Part shown: positions 59,719-64,000 of the stretch, one piece after another | Numbering within the stretch: position 1 is the first letter of the stretch | How the letters are laid out: the number at the start of each line of letters is the position of its first letter | Assembly: GCF_004168035.1 (NCBI RefSeq) | Contig: NZ_SDPU01000035.1 | Location: forward strand, 124,001-188,000 | DNA from: Nocardioides iriomotensis | GTDB taxonomy: Bacteria > Actinomycetota > Actinomycetes > Propionibacteriales > Nocardioidaceae | Length of the DNA: 64,000 nt | Reading direction: 5' to 3' | Notes under the pieces: generated by a model | Databases searched by the model: none | Seen by the model: only the letters and a program-made list of their open reading frames with translations | Told to the model about the DNA's origin: nothing | Made by a program: the position numbers and the translations under genes

Positions 59719-60006
59719 TCAGGCGGACTCGCCGTCGTCGAGCGCGGGGTGGAAGTCGTCCATGCGGCAACCGACCGCGTGCCAGTCGCCGACGACGCGG
59801 TCGGCCAGCCGCCACAGCTTGACGTTGCCGTCCTGGGAGCTGCGGCGGAGGTACTCGAAGGCCTGCTCGGTGGTGAGGTCGTAGCGGGCCATCAGCAGCC
59901 CCTGGGCCAGGCCGATGGTGTGCCGGGTCTCCAGGGCGCTGTGCAGGTCGTCGACCTTCCGCCGGACGTCGTCCAGCTCACGACGACTCTCCTCGTGCCG
60001 GCTCAC
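59719..60006 (-). CDS. single-domain ANTAR protein
   Basis: 95 residues. A short coiled-coil (HEESRRELDDVRRKVDDLHSALETR) is followed by an ANTAR three-helix RNA-binding domain (HTIGLAQGLLMARYDLTTEQAFEYLRRSSQDGNVKLWRLADRVV). ANTAR proteins bind paired hexaloop hairpins in mRNA and prevent termination. There is no GAF sensor or receiver, so signal input must come from a partner. GTG 60006 follows GGAGGAGGG. Confidence 0.9.
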   Translation of the reverse strand: MSRHEESRRELDDVRRKVDDLHSALETRHTIGLAQGLLMARYDLTTEQAFEYLRRSSQDGNVKLWRLADRVVGDWHAVGCRMDDFHPALDDGESA

Positions 60007-60038
60007 GGCCCTCCTCCTCTCGCTCGGGCACGGGCGGG

Positions 60039-60067
60039 GCCGGGACCCGCATGGAGCGGGTCCCGGC
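60039..60067 (-). terminator. terminator of hsp20
   Basis: Perfect 12-bp stem GCCGGGACCCGC/GCGGGTCCCGGC with a 5-nt loop, 9 bp after the Hsp20 stop on the minus strand and before the ANTAR gene. Confidence 0.75.
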
Positions 60068-60076
60068 ACCGGACCC

Positions 60077-60514
60077 TCAGGACGACAGCGCCCGCTCGTC
60101 GCGGTTGCTGCGGGTCACCTCGATCTTGCGCGGCTTGGCGCGTTCGGCGACCGGCACGGTCAGCCGCAGCACGCCGTCCTCGTAGTGCGCCTCCAACCGG
60201 TCGAGGTCGATGTTGTCGCCGAGGACCAGCTGCCGGCTGAAGAGCCCGGTGGGTCGCTCGGCCGCCAACGGCTCCCAGTCGCCGTTGCGGGCGGGCCGCT
60301 CGGCGCGGATGGTCAGCACGTTCCGCTCGACGTCGATGTCGAGGGTGTCGGCCGCGATCCCGGGCAGGTCGAACTCGAGCCGGAAGACATCGCCCTCGCG
60401 CCACGCGTCCATCGGCATGACGGCCGGGCGGGACGTCGTGCCGGTGCCGAGCAGCTGCTGGGCCAGGCGGTCGAACTCGCGGAACGGGTCGGTGCGCATC
60501 AGCATCGTGGACAT
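60077..60514 (-). CDS. Hsp20/alpha-crystallin family chaperone
   Basis: 145 residues. N-terminal arm ([21 protein letters not shown]), alpha-crystallin core ([41 protein letters not shown] to [23 protein letters not shown]) and the C-terminal extension. Prevents aggregation of heat-denatured proteins. Divergent from an HspR-like regulator gene. Expressed from TTGCGC/TATATA overlapped by CTATA half-sites, so likely repressed without heat. ATG 60514 is behind GAGGAG. Confidence 0.94.
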   Translation of the reverse strand: MSTMLMRTDPFREFDRLAQQLLGTGTTSRPAVMPMDAWREGDVFRLEFDLPGIAADTLDIDVERNVLTIRAERPARNGDWEPLAAERPTGLFSRQLVLGDNIDLDRLEAHYEDGVLRLTVPVAERAKPRKIEVTRSNRDERALSS

Positions 60515-60551
60515 GGGGTCGGTCTCCTCTCGACTCGAAGGCTGGCCACAT

Positions 60552-60580
60552 CTATGGTGGTGGCTATAGGTTTTATATAG
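60552..60580. promoter_or_regulatory. putative HspR-type operator: three half-sites
   Basis: CTAT at 60552, CTATA at 60564 and TATAG at 60576 are spaced 12 bp apart; the last two form an inverted repeat with a 7-nt spacer, the geometry of HAIR elements (CTTGAGT-N7-ACTCAAG) bound by HspR, though the half-site sequence differs. Confidence 0.5.
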
Positions 60581-60602
60581 CGCTGGTACCCTCTTCGCGC
60601 AA
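60574..60602 (-). promoter_or_regulatory. promoter of hsp20
   Basis: On the minus strand TTGCGC (60602-60597), a 17-bp spacer and TATATA (60579-60574). The start point would fall near 60567, within the operator half-sites. Confidence 0.55.
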
Positions 60603-60632
60603 GACCGAAACAGGCCGGACCGGAGGTGAGTC

Positions 60633-60917
60633 GTGCAGCCGCTCCACACGAGGGCCGTCTACGCCATCTCCGTGGCCGCCGAGCTCACCGGCGCCGGGAT
60701 GCAGAACCTGCGGGCCTACGAAGCGCACGGGCTGGTGACGCCCACCCGCACCCATGGCGGCACGCGCCGCTACAGCGAGGCTGACCTCGACCGGGTCCGC
60801 CGGATCCTCGAGCTGCTCGACGACGGGCTGAACCTCGCCGGCATCGCGCTCGTGCTCGACCTGCAGGACGACAACGCCCGCCTGCGCGCCGAGCTGGACA
60901 CCCTTCCGGACCGCTGA
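60633..60917 (+). CDS. hspR: HspR-like MerR-family regulator
   Basis: 94 residues. MerR winged helix: [69 protein letters not shown], then a short coiled-coil. The order with Tyr-Ala-Ile-Ser at the N-terminus and the [11 protein letters not shown] wing is that of HspR, which represses dnaK/clpB or hsp20 genes. It is divergent from hsp20 with the operator between. GTG 60633 is 6 nt after GGAGG; a -10-like TACCCT lies at 60587-60592. Confidence 0.9.
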   Translation: MQPLHTRAVYAISVAAELTGAGMQNLRAYEAHGLVTPTRTHGGTRRYSEADLDRVRRILELLDDGLNLAGIALVLDLQDDNARLRAELDTLPDR

Positions 60918-60948
60918 GCGGTTTCCCCGCTCCCGGCAGACTGGTGGC

Positions 60949-62007
60949 GTGCACCGCCGTACCGGCGTCCTCGCCGGCGCCGGAGGCCTCGCCCTCGCGC
61001 TGGCCCTGACCGCCTGCACGTCCCCCGACCGGCCCGCCGCGGAGCGTGAGGGGCCCCGCGCCCCCGCGACCTCGTCGGCCGCGCCCGAACCCGTGCAGCC
61101 TGGGGAGCCGGAGGTCGCTGCGTCCCCGAGACCGCGGCCGGTCTCGCTGCCGGCGCTGTTCGACCGGCAGTACGACGGCGGCGCCCTGCGCACCGGCGCC
61201 GTGCTCGCGGAGACCGAGGCCTACACGCGCTACTTCGTCAGCTACCGCAGCGACGGCCGGCGGATCTCCGGCATCCTCAACGTCCCGCGCGGCCGCGGAC
61301 CCCACCCGGCGCTGGTGCTGGCCCACGGCTACATCGACCCCGCGCTCTACGTGAACGGCCAGGGCCTGATGCGCGAGCAGGACTGGCTCGCCCGGGCCGG
61401 GTACGTCGTGCTGCACACCGACTACCGCAACCACGCGCAGAGCGGGAAGGACCCCAGCGCCGAGCGGCGGATGCGCCTCGGCTACACCGTCGACACGATC
61501 AACGCCGTGCACGCGCTGCGGCGGACGAAGCAGGTCCGTGTCGACGACGACCGGATCGGCCTGCTCGGACGCTCGATGGGCGGGGGAGTCGTCTACAACG
61601 TGATCGCCGCGCAGCCCGGCCTGGTCGACGCCGCGGTCGTCTTCGCGCCGGTCAGCTCGCGGACGATCGACAACTTCGACCGTTGGATCCGCGACGACCC
61701 CGGGCGCAGCGCGCTGTCGGACTTCGTCCTCCGGCGGTACGGCGACCTGCGGGAGGCGCCGCGGTTCTGGCGCGAGGTGAGCCCTCGTACGTACTTCGAC
61801 CGGGTCACCGAGCCCGTCCTGATCCACCACGGCACCGCCGACGAGAGCTGCCCGATCCGCTGGAGCCGCGCCACCACGCGCGCGATGCGGGCGGCCGGGG
61901 TCGACGTGCGGATGCACACCTACCCGGGGGAGCCGCACGCGTTCGTCGCGGACTGGCCGCTGTCGATGCGAAGGACCACGGCGTTCCTCCGCGCGCACCT
62001 GGCCTGA
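60949..62007 (+). CDS. alpha/beta-hydrolase lipoprotein (prolyl-oligopeptidase-like fold)
   Basis: 352 residues. Lipobox LTACTS with Cys near 24. Contains the full core: SYRSDGRRISGILNVPRG, oxyanion-hole ALVLAHGYIDP, nucleophile GLLGRSMGGGVVYN (Ser near 209), VLIHHGTADESCPIRWS with the Asp and GEPHAFVAD with the His. An extracytoplasmic esterase or peptidase of the dipeptidyl-peptidase-like (S9-type) fold. It is the intact paralogue of the gene at 55733. GTG 60949 follows CAGACT by 6 nt. Confidence 0.87.
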   Translation: MHRRTGVLAGAGGLALALALTACTSPDRPAAEREGPRAPATSSAAPEPVQPGEPEVAASPRPRPVSLPALFDRQYDGGALRTGAVLAETEAYTRYFVSYRSDGRRISGILNVPRGRGPHPALVLAHGYIDPALYVNGQGLMREQDWLARAGYVVLHTDYRNHAQSGKDPSAERRMRLGYTVDTINAVHALRRTKQVRVDDDRIGLLGRSMGGGVVYNVIAAQPGLVDAAVVFAPVSSRTIDNFDRWIRDDPGRSALSDFVLRRYGDLREAPRFWREVSPRTYFDRVTEPVLIHHGTADESCPIRWSRATTRAMRAAGVDVRMHTYPGEPHAFVADWPLSMRRTTAFLRAHLA

Positions 62008-62031
62008 GACGGCCGGTCACAACGTGAGACG

Positions 62032-62058
62032 GGCCGCGGACGGGGGATTGCCGCGGCC
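62032..62058 (+). terminator. hairpin after hydrolase gene
   Basis: Perfect 8-bp stem GGCCGCGG/CCGCGGCC, 11-nt loop, 24 bp after the stop codon. Confidence 0.45.
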
Positions 62059-62106
62059 GCGGCCGGGTATCGATGAAGCGTCAACCAATGCCAGTGAGGA
62101 GAGCAC

Positions 62107-62664
62107 ATGACGACCCAACAGCTCGGATCCCTGACCGGTGAGTACGTCGTCGACGGGACGCACTCCCGACTCGGCTTCGTGGCTCGGCACGCGATGATCA
62201 CCAAGGTGCGCGGCCAGTTCAACGAGTTCGAGGGACGGGCCCACATCGACTTCGAGGACCCGGCCAGGTCCACGGTCGAGGCGACCATCACGGTGCAGAG
62301 CATCGACACGCACAACGAGCAGCGCGACGGGCACCTGCGGTCCAACGACTTCTTCGACGCGCCGAACCACCCCCAGATCACGTTCCGCTCGACCGGGGTG
62401 ACCCGGCAGTCGGACGAGACCTACGAGGTCGAGGGCGACCTGACGATCAAGGGCACCACCAAGCAGGTGTCCATCCCGTTCGAGTTCACCGGCACGGCCA
62501 AGGACCCGTTCGGCAACACCCGGGTCGGGTTCGAGGGCAGCCTGACGGTGAACCGCAAGGACTGGGGCATCGAGTGGAACGCCCCGCTCGAGACCGGCGG
62601 CGTGCTCGTCTCGGAGAAGGTGACGCTCGAGCTCGAGATCTCCGCGATCAAGACGGAAGGCTGA
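62107..62664 (+). CDS. YceI-family lipocalin-like protein
   Basis: 185 residues. Polyisoprenoid-binding fold: GEYVVDGTHSRLGFVARHAMITKVRGQFNEFEG, the loop HNEQRDGHLRSNDFFDAPNHPQITFRS and the C-terminal RVGFEGSLTVNRKDWGIEWN. No signal peptide, so cytoplasmic, unlike E. coli YceI. Probably binds an isoprenoid quinone or similar lipid. ATG 62107 follows GAGGAG. The stop is 9 bp from the convergent GNAT gene. Confidence 0.93.
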   Translation: MTTQQLGSLTGEYVVDGTHSRLGFVARHAMITKVRGQFNEFEGRAHIDFEDPARSTVEATITVQSIDTHNEQRDGHLRSNDFFDAPNHPQITFRSTGVTRQSDETYEVEGDLTIKGTTKQVSIPFEFTGTAKDPFGNTRVGFEGSLTVNRKDWGIEWNAPLETGGVLVSEKVTLELEISAIKTEG

Positions 62665-62673
62665 GGCTCCGGC

Positions 62674-63306
62674 TCAGTCCTTCGCCGACCGGGGCGGCGC
62701 CGCGTAGAAGTGCACGTGGTGCCGCTCGGTCGCCGACCCCCACGGGTCCACCGCCAGGAGCCGCCAGCCCCGCTTCTCCAGGAACGCCATCCCGTCGACG
62801 CTGGTGCTCACCACGTCGGTGACCGGCACGAGGCCGCGTCGACGTACGTCGTCGACCGCCACGTCGAGCAGGTCGGTCGCGATCCCGCGCCGCCGCACCT
62901 TCTGACGCACGAACAGCCGGCTGATCCGGGCCAGCTCGGTCGTCTCCTGGCCGGTGATCTCCTGCCAGCGCACCCGGGAGATGCCGTTGCGCGGCACCGT
63001 CGCGACCGCGACGTGGCCGAGGACCTCGCCCTGCACCTCGCACACCCAGGCGTCGAGGACGTCCGGCCCCGCCAGCCACGAGCGCGGCGCGTCCGGCCAG
63101 CGCGCGGGGTACTGGTGCTCGTTGGCCACCACCCGCAGCAGGCGGGCGCAGGCGGGCAGGTCACGCGCCGTGCGTGGCCGGATGCCCTCCGGCAGCCCGG
63201 CACCCTCGGCGTGGGCCTCGGCGGGAGCCTGGTCGCGACGCTGCGTCGGCACGTGCGTGCCCACCGTGCCTCGGCCGGCCACCCAGCTCGCGAGCGTGCG
63301 CCTCAT
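62674..63306 (-). CDS. GNAT acetyltransferase
   Basis: 210 residues. The first about 40 residues are polar and variable; the GNAT core runs from IRPRTARDLPACARLLRVV to the end. The acetyl-CoA loop reads VRQKVRRRGIATDLLDVAVDD, preceded by ARISRLFV, and the last part is VSTSVDGMAFLEKRGWRLLAVD. Substrate unknown. ATG 63306 follows GGGAGGGAG; TAGAGT about 32 nt upstream is a possible -10. Confidence 0.85.
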   Translation of the reverse strand: MRRTLASWVAGRGTVGTHVPTQRRDQAPAEAHAEGAGLPEGIRPRTARDLPACARLLRVVANEHQYPARWPDAPRSWLAGPDVLDAWVCEVQGEVLGHVAVATVPRNGISRVRWQEITGQETTELARISRLFVRQKVRRRGIATDLLDVAVDDVRRRGLVPVTDVVSTSVDGMAFLEKRGWRLLAVDPWGSATERHHVHFYAAPPRSAKD

Positions 63307-63400
63307 CGGCTCTCCCTCCCCGTAAGCGTGACTCTAAGCCTCGGACGAGTCCGCAGGGAGGGGTTTTACCAACGAGTAACCAGAAGCGCGACGAGGCGTG

Positions 63401-64000
63401 CTACAGCGGGATGTTGCCGTGCACGCCGCGCTGCACGATCCCGGCGTCGGCGATGGCCTTCGCCAGGGCGGTGCGGGTGACGGTCGGGTCGACCACCTCG
63501 TCGACCACGCCGATCTCCACGGCCTTGTCGACGCCGCCCGCGATCCGCTCGTGCTCGGCCGCCAGCTCGGCCTCGACCTGGGGCCGGATGTCCGGCGCCA
63601 CCTCGAGGAGCTTGCGCCGGTGCAGGATCCGGATCGCCGCCACGGCGCCCATCACGGCCACCTCCGCGCCCGGCCAGGCGAACACCTTCGTGGCGCCGAG
63701 CGACCGGGAGTTCATCGCGATGTAGGCGCCGCCGTACGTCTTGCGGGTCACCAGTGTCACCCGCGGCACGACCGCCTCGCCGAAGGCGTGCAGGAGCTTC
63801 GCGCCGCGCCGGACCACGCCGTCCCACTCCTGCCCGACACCGGGCAGGTAGCCGGGCACGTCGACCACGACGATCAGCGGCACACCGAACGCGTCGCACA
63901 TCCGCACGAAGCGGGACGCCTTCTCGGCCGAGAGCGAGTCGAGGCAGCCGCCGAGCCGGAGCGGGTTGTTGGCGATGACGCCGACCGTGCGGCCGCCGAA
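63401..64000 (-). CDS. acyl-CoA carboxylase carboxyltransferase (beta) subunit, C-terminal part
   Basis: The last 199 residues of a biotin-dependent carboxylase subunit; the gene begins right of the window and the frame is open to the edge. It shows the C-domain of AccD/PccB-type carboxyltransferases: GRTVGVIANNPLRLGGCLDSLSAEKASRFVRMCDAF, the oxyanion loop YGGAYIAMNS and the end GNIPL. Used in making malonyl- or methylmalonyl-CoA. No bacterial biotin carboxylase gene is seen in the window. Confidence 0.94.
   Translation of the reverse strand, partial: FGGRTVGVIANNPLRLGGCLDSLSAEKASRFVRMCDAFGVPLIVVVDVPGYLPGVGQEWDGVVRRGAKLLHAFGEAVVPRVTLVTRKTYGGAYIAMNSRSLGATKVFAWPGAEVAVMGAVAAIRILHRRKLLEVAPDIRPQVEAELAAEHERIAGGVDKAVEIGVVDEVVDPTVTRTALAKAIADAGIVQRGVHGNIPL

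Noticed and set aside
1-64000. CRISPR arrays, insertion sequences, prophage genes, toxin-antitoxin or restriction systems
   Set aside because: No regularly spaced repeats, transposase or integrase motifs, or paired small genes of those types were found on either strand.

Overview
The window is a high G+C chromosome segment (clearly above 65% by eye) with short intergenic gaps and many GTG starts. The gene set (DUF3145, DUF2332, DUF3099-like, an HspR-type regulator beside Hsp20, TIGR03086/DinB mycothiol-type domains, ANTAR protein, PAS-SpoIIE-ATPase-STAS switch protein) points to an actinobacterium. A Nocardioides-like genus of the Nocardioidaceae is my inference, not something the sequence proves. 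No rRNA, CRISPR array, insertion sequence or phage gene is visible. Two tRNA genes are present: Asn(GTT) at 3683 and Met(CAT) at 29453.

Layout. 1-4.9 kb: end of an MFS transporter, dnaG primase with a coupled small gene, tRNA-Asn, and a YihY/BrkB membrane protein. 4.9-13.5 kb: GNAT, PIG-L deacetylase, M15 peptidase plus lipoprotein, DinB/pentapeptide protein, then a fasciclin lipoprotein and a membrane-anchored molybdopterin oxidoreductase that appear to share SigK-like ECF promoters, then a secreted PKD protein. 13.5-25.4 kb: excalibur-nuclease, STAS and MsrA genes, a decayed maltose O-acetyltransferase, DUF2332, DUF998, the PAS/SpoIIE/ATPase/STAS protein, an APC permease, and a MraY-type transferase outside any cell-division cluster, preceded by a small coupled ORF and followed by a convergent CPBP protein. 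25.5-29.5 kb: membrane proteins, PAP2 phosphatase, then a compositionally softer stretch (adenine deaminase, small membrane protein, msrA remnant) ending at tRNA-Met. 29.7-31.3 kb: secreted subtilase.

31.3-40.7 kb is the metabolic centrepiece, a ten-gene same-strand purine-degradation operon with mostly overlapping start/stop codons. The order is an orphan allophanate-hydrolase C-domain protein, allantoinase, allantoicase, OHCU decarboxylase, hydroxyisourate hydrolase, uricase, xanthine dehydrogenase FAD and 2Fe-2S subunits, 8-oxoguanine-deaminase-like amidohydrolase, and xanthine dehydrogenase molybdenum subunit. Together these convert hypoxanthine/xanthine to urate, allantoin, allantoate and ureidoglycolate. 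Adenine deaminase at 27.5 kb could feed hypoxanthine into it.

41-50 kb: AraC-type regulator, VOC protein, short UvrA paralogue, an ArsR-SRPBCC/DinB-YciI operon behind a palindromic operator, PaiB-like protein, and a GGDEF-EAL protein. 50-64 kb: MFS exporter, NhaA antiporter, GNAT, pirin, DUF3145, two paralogous alpha/beta-hydrolase lipoproteins (one with an internal deletion), secreted proteins, ANTAR, Hsp20/HspR pair, YceI, GNAT, and a carboxyltransferase subunit running off the right edge.

A recurring feature is a -10-like hexamer (TAnnnT or a close variant) ending 6 or 7 nt before the start codon. It predicts leaderless mRNAs for many of these genes and was used to choose several starts.
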